The notes: generated by a model not told the origin, from the sequence alone. A stretch of 64,000 bases of DNA from Nocardia harenae NBRC 108248 (GCF_001612885.1 NZ_BDBH01000004.1:186001-250000), one strand, 5' to 3'. Positions 17,600-25,864 are shown, numbered from the stretch's first letter. Program-made: numbers and translations.

Positions 17600-17627
17600 G
17601 GCTCGCGGACGTCAAGGTCCGCGAGCC
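17600..17627 (+). other. Perfect 11-bp hairpin in the CsbD 5' untranslated region
   Basis: GGCTCGCGGAC (17600-17610) pairs perfectly with GTCCGCGAGCC (17617-17627) across a six-base loop. It lies 21 bp before the CsbD start and leaves GGAAGGG free. No U-run follows, so it is probably not a terminator; it may stabilise the mRNA or be a protein-binding site. Confidence 0.5.
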
Positions 17628-17648
17628 CCACTTCGGAAGGGACATGCG

Positions 17649-17822
17649 ATGAGCGCTACCGACAAGGCCAAGAATAAGGTCGAGGATCTCGCGGGCAAGG
17701 CCAAGGAGGCGGCGGGCAAGGTGACCGGCGATCGGCGCACCGAGAACGAAGGCAAGGCCGATCAGACCAAGTCCGACCTCAAGGGGGCGGGGGAGAAGGT
17801 CAAGGACGCCCTCCGCGACTGA
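17649..17822 (+). CDS. CsbD-family stress protein
   Basis: This 57-residue hydrophilic protein is rich in Lys, Ala and Gly (DKAKNKVEDLAGKAKEAAGK, then GDRRTENEGKADQTK), which is the CsbD signature. Family members are abundant, poorly folded general-stress proteins of unknown mechanism. The ATG at 17649 has GGAAGGG upstream. It has its own promoter-like site and 5' hairpin and is divergent from the RibD-like gene. Confidence 0.9.
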   Translation: MSATDKAKNKVEDLAGKAKEAAGKVTGDRRTENEGKADQTKSDLKGAGEKVKDALRD

Positions 17823-17939
17823 CCTCGGCCGGCCGGGCAGCGCGTTCAGCGCCGGCCCGGCGTGCCGTGCGCTGCCCCCGGCCACCGGTGCTTCCGGTCC
17901 GGCGGTGGCGCCGCGCTGGGCGGGCGTGGTGAACCGGGA

Positions 17940-18151
17940 TCAGCGCAGAGCGGACTCGGCGCCGGTCTTCATGACGGTCAGGCTCTCCCGCATGACCGCG
18001 GGCATGGTCTGCGCGACCTGGACGGCGACCAGCGGGTGGAGCAGCGCGGTTCGGTGTAGGCGGGCGGTGCGGGCGGCGGGGCCTGTCCGGCGACGGAACT
18101 CAGCGCCACGGCGAGTGCGGCGAGCAATGTGCTGATGACGGAAGTGATCAC
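17940..18151 (-). pseudogene. Small secreted protein gene, apparently frameshifted
   Basis: From GTG 18151 (GAGGG eight bases upstream) the frame reads a clear signal peptide, ITSVISTLLAALAVALSSVAG, followed by QAPPPAPPAYTEP. It then degrades into an Arg/Ser/Pro-rich run. One frame over, the sequence continues as LLHPLVAVQVAQTMPAVMRE and SLTVMKTGAESALR to a TGA at 17940. The total span of 212 bases is one short of a multiple of three, so one lost base near 18045-18052 reconnects a 70-residue exported protein. Function unknown. A double palindromic operator lies directly upstream. Confidence 0.5.
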
Positions 18152-18162
18152 GGTGGCGCCCT

Positions 18163-18189
18163 CTTCGGGTTGACGTCGTCAACCCGAAG
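18163..18189. promoter_or_regulatory. 27-bp perfect palindrome, operator copy 1
   Basis: Two 12-bp arms, CTTCGGGTTGAC and its reverse complement, flank a 3-bp centre GTC. The site is 12 bp upstream of the GTG of the small secreted gene. A second copy of the 17-bp core occurs 33 bp away, about three helical turns, which fits a dimeric repressor binding the same DNA face. As RNA it could also form a hairpin, but the repeated core argues for an operator. Confidence 0.65.
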
Positions 18190-18200
18190 GTAGAAGACCG

Positions 18201-18217
18201 GGTTGACGTTGTCAACC
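18201..18217. promoter_or_regulatory. 17-bp palindrome, operator copy 2
   Basis: GGTTGAC-GTT-GTCAACC repeats the core of the palindrome centred at 18176, differing only in the middle base. It is centred at 18209, between the DedA stop (18247) and the secreted gene. Confidence 0.6.
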
Positions 18218-18246
18218 TCGATCGCTGAAGAACAGAGCGCTCGGGC

Positions 18247-18876
18247 TCACACACTGCCGGTGCGCCGGCGGCGCATTCGCCTGGTCACGAACCAGCCGAG
18301 CGCGAGCACCACCGCGGCGATCACCCCGTACTGGAGCACTTCCGTGTACGGCTCCACCCGATGCCAGTTCGCCCCGAGCGCGTACCCGGCCAGCACGAAG
18401 ACCGTGTTCCAGATCAGGCTGCCCGCCGCGGTCAGCACGCTGAAGTACAGGAAGTTCATCCGCTCGACCCCGGCGGGGATGGAGATGAAGCTGCGGAACA
18501 TCGGGATCATCCGGCCGAAGAACACCGCCTTGCCGCCGTGCCTGCCGAACCAGGCGGCCGAGCGGTCGACATCGCCGGGGTCGAGCAGCGGGATCCGGCC
18601 CGCGACGCGGCGCAGCCGCTGGTGCCCGAGCCCCGCGCCGAGGCCGTAGAGCAGCCAGGCGCCGAGCAGCGAGCCGATCGTGGTCCACGCGATCGCCTCG
18701 ACGAGCGAGAAGTCGCCGAGCCGGGCGGCGAACCCGGCCAGCGGCAGGACCACCTCGCTGGGCAGCGGCGGGAAGAGGTTCTCCAGGAAGATGGCGAGCC
18801 CGGCGCCGGGGCCGCCGAGCCTTTCCATCAGGTCGACGGCCCAGCCTGCCAGGCCGTCGGGTGGGGCGGATTCGAT
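18247..18876 (-). CDS. DedA-family membrane protein, possible AUC start
   Basis: DedA/SNARE-associated proteins are inner-membrane proteins linked to lipid carrier flipping and membrane homeostasis. The motif LENLFPPLPSEVVLPLAGFAA, the FxGRMIPMFRSFISIPAGVERM loop and several hydrophobic segments identify it. The first ATG (18828) would give 193 residues and remove a stretch reading ESAPPDGLAGWAVDL that homologues normally carry. The frame is open upstream, and an ATC at 18876-18874 has AAGGAG (18889-18884) seven bases before it, giving 209 residues. I extend to 18876 on that basis; 18828 is the conservative start. Confidence 0.85.
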   Translation of the reverse strand: MESAPPDGLAGWAVDLMERLGGPGAGLAIFLENLFPPLPSEVVLPLAGFAARLGDFSLVEAIAWTTIGSLLGAWLLYGLGAGLGHQRLRRVAGRIPLLDPGDVDRSAAWFGRHGGKAVFFGRMIPMFRSFISIPAGVERMNFLYFSVLTAAGSLIWNTVFVLAGYALGANWHRVEPYTEVLQYGVIAAVVLALGWFVTRRMRRRRTGSV

Positions 18877-18961
18877 GGCGGGGCTCCTTCCGTCGCGGGC
18901 GGCGGACGAACCGCCCGCTCCGGATATTCCCCATCGGAGCGCCGGGACACCTCCGCCCGAT

Positions 18962-20002
18962 TCAGCGCAGCGCGGCGGTGAGCAGCTCCAGGGTCTGGAT
19001 GCGGCCCGTGCTCTCGTCGAGCGGCTCGGCCTCGAACTGCCCGGCGGCGGCGGAGATCATGATCTCGTCCACGCCGTGCTCGGCGGCGAAGGCGCGCAGC
19101 CGCTTGGCCACGTCGCCCGGCTCGCCGATGAACCAGTTCCGCGCCTGGAGGTCGATGATCCGCCGCTCGGCCTCGTCGGAGGGGGCGGCGCGCACCTCGT
19201 CCACGGTCTCGGCGGCGCGCAGCGGCAGCCCCGAGCGCATGCGTGCCATCATGCGCAGGTGCGGCAGGGCGCGCTCGAATGCCTCGTCGTAGGTCGGGGC
19301 GACGACGGTGTTGGCGGTGAGGAAGCTCTTCGGCTCCGGATGCTCGGCGGAGGGCCGGTACTGGGTCCGGTAGAGCGACATGGCGTGCTCCAGGTGGTCG
19401 CCGGCGAAGTGGTTGGCGAAGACGTAGGGCAGGCCGAGCTGGGCGGCGAGCCGCGCGGAGTAGTCGCTGGAGCCGAGCAGCCAGACCTCGGGCGTGCTGG
19501 TCGCGACCGGGGTGGCCTTCACCGTGTACTCGCCGCCGGAGGCGAAGCGCAGGCTCGCGCCGTCGGGATGCGCGAGCGCGATGATGTCGGTGATGTTGTC
19601 GGGGAAGCGGTCGACGTCGCTGGTCGCGCCGGACTGCCGCAGCAGCTGGGTGATCACCGGGTCGCTGCCGGGCGCGCGGCCGATGCCGAGGTCGATGCGG
19701 CCGGGGGCCAGCGCCGCGAGCGTGGAGAACTGCTCGGCCACGATGAGCGGCGAGTGGTTCGGCAGCATGACCCCGCCCGAGCCGAGCCGGATCCGCTCGG
19801 TGCGGCTCGCGGCCGCGGCGATGAGCACCGGCGGCGAGCTGGAGGCGATGGCGGGCATGTTGTGGTGCTCGGCGAACCAGTAGCGGTGCACCCCGAGCTC
19901 GTCGGCGCGCCGGACGAGCTGCATGGAGGCCGCGACCGCCTGCGCGGTGGTCTGGCCGGTGCGCAGCGGGACGAGGTCGAGCAGGGAGAGGGTGAGGGTC
20001 AT
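18962..20002 (-). CDS. LLM-class flavin-dependent oxidoreductase (luciferase-like)
   Basis: The 346-residue protein reads LTLSLLDLVPLRTGQTTAQA at the start, then YWFAEHHNMPAIASSSPPVL, LGSGGVMLPNHSPLIVAEQF and ALAPGRIDLGIGRAPGSDP, the typical alkanal-monooxygenase-like pattern of LLM enzymes acting with FMNH2 or F420. The ATG at 20002 follows GGATTGGTACCAACC; a TTG at 20014 is possible but too close to the ribosome site. It sits 45 bp behind the MarR gene in the same direction, so it is probably part of the MarR operon and repressed by it. Substrate unknown. Confidence 0.9.
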   Translation of the reverse strand: MTLTLSLLDLVPLRTGQTTAQAVAASMQLVRRADELGVHRYWFAEHHNMPAIASSSPPVLIAAAASRTERIRLGSGGVMLPNHSPLIVAEQFSTLAALAPGRIDLGIGRAPGSDPVITQLLRQSGATSDVDRFPDNITDIIALAHPDGASLRFASGGEYTVKATPVATSTPEVWLLGSSDYSARLAAQLGLPYVFANHFAGDHLEHAMSLYRTQYRPSAEHPEPKSFLTANTVVAPTYDEAFERALPHLRMMARMRSGLPLRAAETVDEVRAAPSDEAERRIIDLQARNWFIGEPGDVAKRLRAFAAEHGVDEIMISAAAGQFEAEPLDESTGRIQTLELLTAALR

Positions 20003-20047
20003 GGTTGGTACCAATCCTTCGCCACGGCGGGCGTCGTCGGTGGGTGG

Positions 20048-20491
20048 TCAGCGGCCGGTGGGGCGGCCGAGTTCGTCGAGGGTGCGCCGGAGGTGTTCGA
20101 GCTCGTCGGCGGTGTGCGGGCAGACCTCGTCGACCTTGGCGGTGACCGCGCGGACCTCGGCCTCCAGCGCGCGTCCGCGCTCGGTGAGGTCGACCAGCAC
20201 CCGCCGCTCGTCGCCCGGGTCGCGGCGGCGGGTGACGAGCCCGGCCGTCTCCAGCCGCTTGACCAGCGGGGTGATGGTGCCGGTGTCCATCTCCAGGCAG
20301 CCGCCGAGCGCGCCGACCGTGCGCGGCGCGCCGTCGAGGAGCGCCAGGACCACCAGGTACTGCGGGAAGGTCAGCCCCAGCGGTTCGAGGATCGGTTTGT
20401 GGTGCCGGATCATGCGGTTCGCCGCCCCGTACAGCGCGAACGAGAGCTGCCTGCCCAGCTCGCCCTTCCATTCTCTAGCGCGTGATTCCAT
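20048..20491 (-). CDS. MarR-family transcriptional regulator
   Basis: The 147-residue protein has the winged helix of MarR/OhrR proteins: LTFPQYLVVLALLDGAPRTV, then LGGCLEMDTGTITPLVKRLE and the wing RRRDPGDERRVLVDLTERG. One Cys lies within the recognition region (GGCLEM) and another near the C terminus (DEVCPHT); an OhrR-like redox Cys at the N terminus is absent. It is the first gene of an operon with the LLM oxidoreductase. A palindrome overlapping its start suggests autorepression. Confidence 0.92.
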   Translation of the reverse strand: MESRAREWKGELGRQLSFALYGAANRMIRHHKPILEPLGLTFPQYLVVLALLDGAPRTVGALGGCLEMDTGTITPLVKRLETAGLVTRRRDPGDERRVLVDLTERGRALEAEVRAVTAKVDEVCPHTADELEHLRRTLDELGRPTGR

Positions 20492-20500
20492 AGTGCACTA
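20491..20500. promoter_or_regulatory. MarR operator overlapping a near-leaderless promoter
   Basis: TAGTGCACTA is a perfect palindrome that ends on the first base of the MarR start codon. The minus-strand -10 candidate TATCTA (20504-20499) lies directly before it, which would start transcription at or a few bases before the ATG. Two direct copies of CGCGCTAG (20512-20505 and 20482-20475, read on the minus strand) flank the site. Binding here would block the promoter. Confidence 0.5.
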
Positions 20501-20535
20501 GATACTAGCGCGCTGGAGCACGGAAGGGATCACGC

Positions 20536-21042
20536 TCACTCGCCCAGGTGTTCGCCCTGGAGGATGCCCATGCGCAGCGCGTTCCGGTAGCGGCCCGCGG
20601 CGAAGTACTCGTCGCGCAGGATGCCCTCGTCCTGGAAACCGAGCTTGCGGTAGACGTGGATCGCCTTCTCGTTCACCACGTCCACGATCAGGTACACCTT
20701 GTGCAGGTTCAGCACGGCGAAGGCGTAGTCCAGCGCCTTGCCGGTGGCGATCGAGGCCAGCCCGCGGCCCTGGTACTCCGGCGCGACGATGATCTGGAAC
20801 TCCGCGTTGCGGTGCACCGGCGCGATCTCCCGCAGCTCCACCAGCCCGGCCTGCGCGCCCTCCACATCCAGGACGAAGCGGCGCTCGCGCTCGTCGTGGA
20901 TGTGCCGGTCGTAGATGTCGCGCAGCTCGACCAGCGCCTCGAAGGGCTCGTGGAACCAGTAGGACATGATCTGCGCGTCGTTGAAGAGCTGGTGGACGAA
21001 GGGCAGATCCTCGCGCTCGAGGGCGCGCAGCCGGGTGCTCAC
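20536..21042 (-). CDS. GNAT acetyltransferase, SpeG-like
   Basis: The 168-residue protein matches spermidine N-acetyltransferases: LRALEREDLPFVHQLFND, the acetyl-CoA loop APEYQGRGLASIATGKALDYAF, and LHKVYLIVDVVNEKAIHVYRKLGF. These enzymes transfer acetyl groups to polyamines or related amines. Two GTG codons are possible (21048, 21042). The -10-like TAGACT (21055-21050) lies seven bases before 21042, so a leaderless start there is preferred. Its promoter region is shared with nothing; the MarR gene is transcribed in the same direction downstream. Confidence 0.88.
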   Translation of the reverse strand: MSTRLRALEREDLPFVHQLFNDAQIMSYWFHEPFEALVELRDIYDRHIHDERERRFVLDVEGAQAGLVELREIAPVHRNAEFQIIVAPEYQGRGLASIATGKALDYAFAVLNLHKVYLIVDVVNEKAIHVYRKLGFQDEGILRDEYFAAGRYRNALRMGILQGEHLGE

Positions 21043-21069
21043 GCCCACCAGTCTATTGCTGGAAGGTTG

Positions 21070-21621
21070 CTATTTGGCGCGGAAGCGGAGCAGCTGCGCG
21101 GACGCGAAGCGCTTGGACTCGATCGGCCGGAGCCGGATGCGCTCGGCCAGCGCCGGGAACATGGGGGTGCCGCCGCCGAGTACCACCGGGGAGATGTAGA
21201 CGTGGTACTCGTCGATCAGGCCGTGCGGGATGACGGCGGCGGCCAAGTCCGCGCCGCCGATCTCGGCGAGGCCGTCGCCCTCGGCCTTGAGCCTGCGCAC
21301 CTCCTCGACCGCGTTACCCGTGACCAGCGTGCTGTTCCAGGCGACCTCGGTGAGCGTGCGGGAGAAGACGACCTTCGGCACCGCCGTCCAGAGCTGCCCG
21401 AACTCGCGCTCGACCGGCGGCGCGTCGCCGGGCACATGCGGCCAGTACTCGGCCATGAGCTCGAAGAGCCTGCGGCCGTTGAGCACCAGCTCGAGCTCGC
21501 GGAACCGGTCGTTGTGGTGCTGGTGCAGCTCGTCGTCGGGGTCGGACCAGTCGATGCTGCCGTCGCGGTCGTTGATATAGCCGTCCAGGGACACGCCGAA
21601 GCCGTAGATCAGTCGTCTCAT
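21070..21621 (-). CDS. Dihydrofolate reductase-family protein (RibD C-terminal fold)
   Basis: The 183-residue protein begins MRRLIYGFGVSLDGYINDRD, has the NADPH-binding-like LVLNGRRLFELMAEYWPH and ends with YISPVVLGGGTPMFPALAER, typical of the YwjB/YyaP group of DHFR-like reductases. These are predicted NADPH-dependent reductases without a firm substrate. The ATG at 21621 has GGAGG ten bases upstream. It lies 79 bp before the large oxidoreductase in coordinates and is transcribed in the same direction downstream of it. Confidence 0.9.
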   Translation of the reverse strand: MRRLIYGFGVSLDGYINDRDGSIDWSDPDDELHQHHNDRFRELELVLNGRRLFELMAEYWPHVPGDAPPVEREFGQLWTAVPKVVFSRTLTEVAWNSTLVTGNAVEEVRRLKAEGDGLAEIGGADLAAAVIPHGLIDEYHVYISPVVLGGGTPMFPALAERIRLRPIESKRFASAQLLRFRAK

Positions 21622-21700
21622 GCCGGGTAGACCTCCTCTGCGCCGGAAACTCATCGGGTGCGGCGGTGCGGTAGCTTCGGGTGGGGGGCAGCGGGGCCCC

Positions 21701-24700
21701 TCAGGTGGGGCCACCGGCGCGGATTCCGGCGGTGTCGATGCCGAGGGCCCGCAGCCGGGCCAGGTAGGTCTCGACGGTGCGCAGCTTGACCTCCTCGTAC
21801 CCACGCACCAGGTCGGCCGCTTCGGCTACCGCGACGGCGCGCGGGTGGTTGCCGGGGGTGAGATCGGCGATCAGGGCGCGGATCGTCTGCTCGTAGTGCG
21901 CCGCCAGGCGGCGCTCGAGCCGCCGCATCCGCGTGTGCCCGAAGGGGTCGAACGGTGTCCCGCGGAGGCCGCGGCCGCGGGCGAGCGCGCGCAGCACGGC
22001 GGGCGAGCGCAGCCCGATCTTCCGGTTCCGGCCGAGGGCGCGCAGGGCCGGGGGATGCAGCTTGTAGGTGAGGGCGCCCGCGCCGGGCAACTCGTCGCGC
22101 ACCGCGCCGAGGAAGGCGGGGTCGGCGAGCATGCGGGCCACCTCGTACTCGTCCTTGTAGGCCAGCAGCTTGTGCAGCCCGTGCGCCACCGCGGCGGTGA
22201 GCTCGCTGCCCGCCCCGATCGCCTGCTCGGCGGCCCAGACCTCCTGCACCCGCCCGAGATAGCGGGCGGCGAGCGCCTCGCCCTGGTAGGCGACGAGCTG
22301 GGCCCCGCGCCGTTCGACCGCCGCGCGCACCGCCCCGGTCACCCGCAGCGGCGCGAGCAGCCGCGCGGGCAGCGGGGCATCGTCGCTGCGGTGCGCGCGC
22401 TCGCCCGCGCGGGTGGCCGCGGCGAAGGCGTCCGGGTCGGCGACGGCGACCCGGCCCCAGGCGAAGGCCCGCTGGTTGGCGCGCACCGCGACCCCGTTGA
22501 GCGCGATGGCCTCCTCGATCGCGGCGGCGTGGATGGGCAGCGCCCCCGCCTGGTAGGCCGCGCCGACGAGCAGCGAATTGGCGGTCGCGGAGTCGCCGAA
22601 CAGCACCTCGGCGGCGGCCACCGCGTCGAACCGCAGCACCGCCCTGCCCACGGTCGCGAGCCGGTCGAGCAGCACGCTCTCCGCCGGGTAGGCCACCGAG
22701 GCGTCGTGCACCATGTCGCCGGTCGGGGTGCGGCTGGTGGAGGCGACGACCAGGGTGCGCTCGGCGCTGCCGTAGCACAGGTTGCGGTCGTCGGCGGCGG
22801 TGAGCAGGTCGAAGGCGAGGAAGCAGTCGGCGCCTGCCGGGGCGATGCGGTTGGCGGCGCCGGCCGCGCGCCTGCTCAGCCGCAGGTGCGAGGTGACCGG
22901 CCCGGCCTTCTGGCTGAGCCCGGTCTGGTCCAGCCCCTCCACGTGCAGCCCGGCGCGCAGCGCGGCGGTGCCGAGCACCTGGTTGGCGGTGACGATGCCG
23001 GTACCGCCGACCCCGGCCAGGAAGACATCGAAGGTGCCGTCGATCTCGGGCAGCTCCGGGGCGGGGACCTCCGGCGGGGCGGGGGCCGCGGTGCGGGCCC
23101 GCGGCGCGGGCACCTCGGGCAGCTCGACGGTGACGAAGGCGGGGCAGTCGCCGTCCAGGCAGCTGTAGTCGGTATTGCAGCCGGTCTGGTCGATGCGGGT
23201 CTTGCGGCCGAACTCGGTCTGCACCGGCCGCACCGACAGGCAGTTCGACTTCACCCCGCAGTCACCGCAGCCCTCGCAGACCGCCTCGTTGATCAGCACC
23301 CGGGTGCGGCGCACCGGCGCCTCCCCGCGCTTGCGCTTGCGCCGGGTATCGGCCGCGCACGGCTGGTCGTAGATGAGCACCGTCACGCCGGGCACCTCGC
23401 GCAGCAGGCGCTGAGCCTCGTCGAGGCGGTCGCGATCCCATACCAGGACGCCCGCCGCGAACGAGGCGCCGCGGTGCCGCCCCGGATCCTCCGCGCAGAC
23501 AATGGTCTTCGCCACGCCCTCGGCGGCGAGCTTGTGCGTCAGCCGCGGCACCGAGAGGCCGCCCTCGGCGGGCTGGGCGCCGGTCATGGCCACGGCGGCG
23601 TTGTAGAGGATCTTGTAGGTGATGTTCACCCCGGCCGCGATACACGCCTGCACGGCGAGCTGCCCGGAGTGGAAATAGGTTCCGTCGCCGACATTCTGGA
23701 AGATGTGCCCGATATCGGTGTACGGCGCCTGGCCGATCCACTGCGCGCCCTCGCCGCCCATCTGGGTGAGCCCGGTGACCTGGGAATCGGTGCGCGCGGA
23801 CATGGTCACGAGGGTGTGGCAGCCGATGCCGCCGCCTGCCAGCGAGCCGTCCGGGATCGCGGTGGAGCGGTTGTGCGGGCAGCCGGAGCAGAAGAAGGCG
23901 GTGCGCTTGGTGTCGAGCACGCTCAACGGGAGGGGCGCGGGGAGCGGGGTGCGCAGCGGGACCCGTTCGCGCAGAACACTTCGCAGGGGGCCGAGCAGCC
24001 GGGCCGCGGTGAGCTCGCCGTCGGCGGGGACCAGCGGGCGGCCGTCGGCGCCGCGCTTGCCCAGGATGCGCGGCGCCCCCGCGGTGCCGTAGAGCGCCTC
24101 GAGCACCTGGGACTCCGCGAACGCGGTCTTGTCCTCGACCACCAGCACCGTCTCCACCCTCGCGGCGAGCAGGCGGACCTTGCCCGCGTCCAGCGGATAG
24201 GGCATCCCCACCCGCAGGATCCTGACCCCCGCCCGCCGCGGGTCGTCCACCCCGAGTTCCTCCAGTGCCTGGCGCACCGCGTCGTAGGCGGTGCCGACCG
24301 CGACGATGCCGAGCCAGGCATCGTGCGCATCGACCTCGATGCGGTCGATGTCGTTGGCGGCGGCGAACTCTCGCACCATCGCCCACCGCGGGCCGTACAG
24401 CTCCGCCTCGGCCAGCACGCTGTCCGGCGGGGCGGCGAGCACCCGCTGCCGGTACGTCCACGGCCGCCCCTCCCACTCCAGCCGGGGCACGGTGATGCGG
24501 AAATCGGTGAAATCGCGGTCCAGCGTCCACAGCCCGTCGGCGACGTCCGCGACCAGTTTCAGTGCGGGCCAGCACCCCGACGCCCGCGACAGCGCCACCG
24601 CGTACAGCCCGAACGCCACGACCTCCTCGGCATTGCGCGGGAACAGCACCGGCATCGACAGCGCCGCCAGCGACCGCTCACTGGCCGCGGGCACCGACGA

Positions 24701-25180
24701 CGACTTCGCGGCGGGATCATCCCCGACCAGCGCCAATGCCCCACCGGCCGGATGCGCGCCGTACATGGCGGCGTGCCGCAGCGCGTCACCCGCACGATCC
24801 AGCCCCGGCCCCTTGCCGTACCAGACCCCGATCACCCCGTCGTGGGTCCGCGTCCCCTTGGGCAGCTCCAGCTGACTGCCCCACACCGAGGTCGCCGCCA
24901 GCTCCTCGTTCACCCCGGGCACCAGCCGGACGTCGTGCTCGGCGGCCAGTTCCGGCAGCCCGGCGAGCAGCCGGTCCAGCCCGGCCAGCGGGCTGCCCTG
25001 GTACCCGGAGACGAAGGTCGCGACCCGCCGCCCCGCCCGCCGATCCCGCTCGTGCTGCTCCACCAGCAGCCGCGCGATCGCCTGCACCCCGGTGAGCAGC
25101 ACCGGACCCGTCGAACTCCGGTACCGATCCGCCAGATCCACGGAATCGGCCACCGGCTGAACATCGTCGACGTGCGTCAT
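21701..25180 (-). CDS. Indolepyruvate ferredoxin oxidoreductase, fused alpha/beta type
   Basis: At 1159 residues this is the long fused form used for oxidative decarboxylation of indolepyruvate or other aryl and branched 2-oxo acids to acyl-CoA with ferredoxin. The N-terminal half carries the thiamine-diphosphate-enzyme pyrimidine-binding part (TGVQAIARLLVEQHERDRRAG, FVSGYQGSPLAGLD). The middle has the TPP-binding region (GIGCHTLVTMSARTDS, IFQNVGDGTYFHSGQLA) and Cys clusters CSGCPHN and CEGCGDCGVKSNC for Fe-S centres. The C-terminal part is the gamma domain (FLAGVGGTGIVTANQVL). It is divergent from the roadblock gene. Direct repeats upstream may be its regulator site. Confidence 0.93.
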   Translation of the reverse strand: MTHVDDVQPVADSVDLADRYRSSTGPVLLTGVQAIARLLVEQHERDRRAGRRVATFVSGYQGSPLAGLDRLLAGLPELAAEHDVRLVPGVNEELAATSVWGSQLELPKGTRTHDGVIGVWYGKGPGLDRAGDALRHAAMYGAHPAGGALALVGDDPAAKSSSVPAASERSLAALSMPVLFPRNAEEVVAFGLYAVALSRASGCWPALKLVADVADGLWTLDRDFTDFRITVPRLEWEGRPWTYRQRVLAAPPDSVLAEAELYGPRWAMVREFAAANDIDRIEVDAHDAWLGIVAVGTAYDAVRQALEELGVDDPRRAGVRILRVGMPYPLDAGKVRLLAARVETVLVVEDKTAFAESQVLEALYGTAGAPRILGKRGADGRPLVPADGELTAARLLGPLRSVLRERVPLRTPLPAPLPLSVLDTKRTAFFCSGCPHNRSTAIPDGSLAGGGIGCHTLVTMSARTDSQVTGLTQMGGEGAQWIGQAPYTDIGHIFQNVGDGTYFHSGQLAVQACIAAGVNITYKILYNAAVAMTGAQPAEGGLSVPRLTHKLAAEGVAKTIVCAEDPGRHRGASFAAGVLVWDRDRLDEAQRLLREVPGVTVLIYDQPCAADTRRKRKRGEAPVRRTRVLINEAVCEGCGDCGVKSNCLSVRPVQTEFGRKTRIDQTGCNTDYSCLDGDCPAFVTVELPEVPAPRARTAAPAPPEVPAPELPEIDGTFDVFLAGVGGTGIVTANQVLGTAALRAGLHVEGLDQTGLSQKAGPVTSHLRLSRRAAGAANRIAPAGADCFLAFDLLTAADDRNLCYGSAERTLVVASTSRTPTGDMVHDASVAYPAESVLLDRLATVGRAVLRFDAVAAAEVLFGDSATANSLLVGAAYQAGALPIHAAAIEEAIALNGVAVRANQRAFAWGRVAVADPDAFAAATRAGERAHRSDDAPLPARLLAPLRVTGAVRAAVERRGAQLVAYQGEALAARYLGRVQEVWAAEQAIGAGSELTAAVAHGLHKLLAYKDEYEVARMLADPAFLGAVRDELPGAGALTYKLHPPALRALGRNRKIGLRSPAVLRALARGRGLRGTPFDPFGHTRMRRLERRLAAHYEQTIRALIADLTPGNHPRAVAVAEAADLVRGYEEVKLRTVETYLARLRALGIDTAGIRAGGPT

Positions 25181-25233
25181 ATCCGCACCGCCTCGGCAGA
25201 ACTCGACATCTGGCGCCCCCAGTATCGATATCG

Positions 25234-25270
25234 GTTGAATCCGGTCAACGAAGCATCGAGATCAACGAAC
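25234..25270. promoter_or_regulatory. Inverted and direct repeats upstream of the IOR gene
   Basis: GTTGA (25234-25238) and TCAAC (25245-25249) form a short inverted repeat, and TCAACGAA occurs twice in direct orientation (25245-25252, 25263-25270). They lie 54-90 bp upstream of the oxidoreductase ATG and are plausible regulator contacts. No regulator gene is adjacent. Confidence 0.3.
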
Positions 25271-25467
25271 CGACGGGCCCGAAACGCGGCCTGACACCCG
25301 CACCGGCTCGGTGGAGCACAATCGCCCGGCCGCGTGGCGGCGGGATCAGCGGCCGATGCTACCCCCTGCCGGGGATCCCGCGGGCCGGGGGCCGCTTGCC
25401 TGTTTGCGTATCTCTGCAATTGCGCATCTCATGGAGTACGGTGGGCGCACCGACGGAAGGAATCGCT

Positions 25468-25827
25468 GTGGCCCACATGGAAGTCGCGTTGAAGGATCTG
25501 ATGATGCTGGACGGCGCGATCGCCGCGGCCGTCGTCGACCACGGCAGCGGCATGCCGCTCGGCACGGCGGGCGGCTCCAGGGACTTCGATATCGACCTGG
25601 CCGCGGCGGGCACCACCGAGATCGTGCGGGCCAAGATGCGGACCATCGGCGACCTCGGGCTGAACGAGGAGATCGACGACATCCTGATCACCCTGCGCAC
25701 CCAGTTCCACCTGCTGCGGCCCACCGGCAACGGGCTCTTCGTCTACGTGGTGCTCGACCGCGGCCGCGGCAACCTGGCGCTCGCGCGGCACAGCCTCGCG
25801 GCCGTCACCAGGGAGCTCGAGGTCTGA
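25468..25827 (+). CDS. Roadblock/LC7-domain protein
   Basis: The 119-residue protein is essentially one roadblock/LC7 domain: LKDLMMLDGAIAAAVVDHGS, a beta-hairpin region and ILITLRTQFHLLRPTGNGLF, VYVVLDRGRGNLALARHSL. In actinomycetes such proteins (MglB/CvnB-like) work with small GTPases, but no GTPase or kinase of the conservon type is next to it, and the gene stands alone. The GTG at 25468 has GGAAGGAA upstream; the inner ATG (25477) would shorten it by three residues. Confidence 0.85.
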   Translation: MAHMEVALKDLMMLDGAIAAAVVDHGSGMPLGTAGGSRDFDIDLAAAGTTEIVRAKMRTIGDLGLNEEIDDILITLRTQFHLLRPTGNGLFVYVVLDRGRGNLALARHSLAAVTRELEV

Positions 25828-25864
25828 TCGGCGGCTCGGCGCGGCCGAGGGGTCCGGCGTCGGC

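Noticed and set aside
18163..18217. Double palindrome considered as a transcription terminator
   Set aside because: The core is repeated without U-runs and lies upstream of a start codon; an operator fits better.
21620..25294. Plus-strand open frame of 1224 codons
   Set aside because: Antisense shadow of the indolepyruvate ferredoxin oxidoreductase; no motif, His/Arg/Gly-rich composition.
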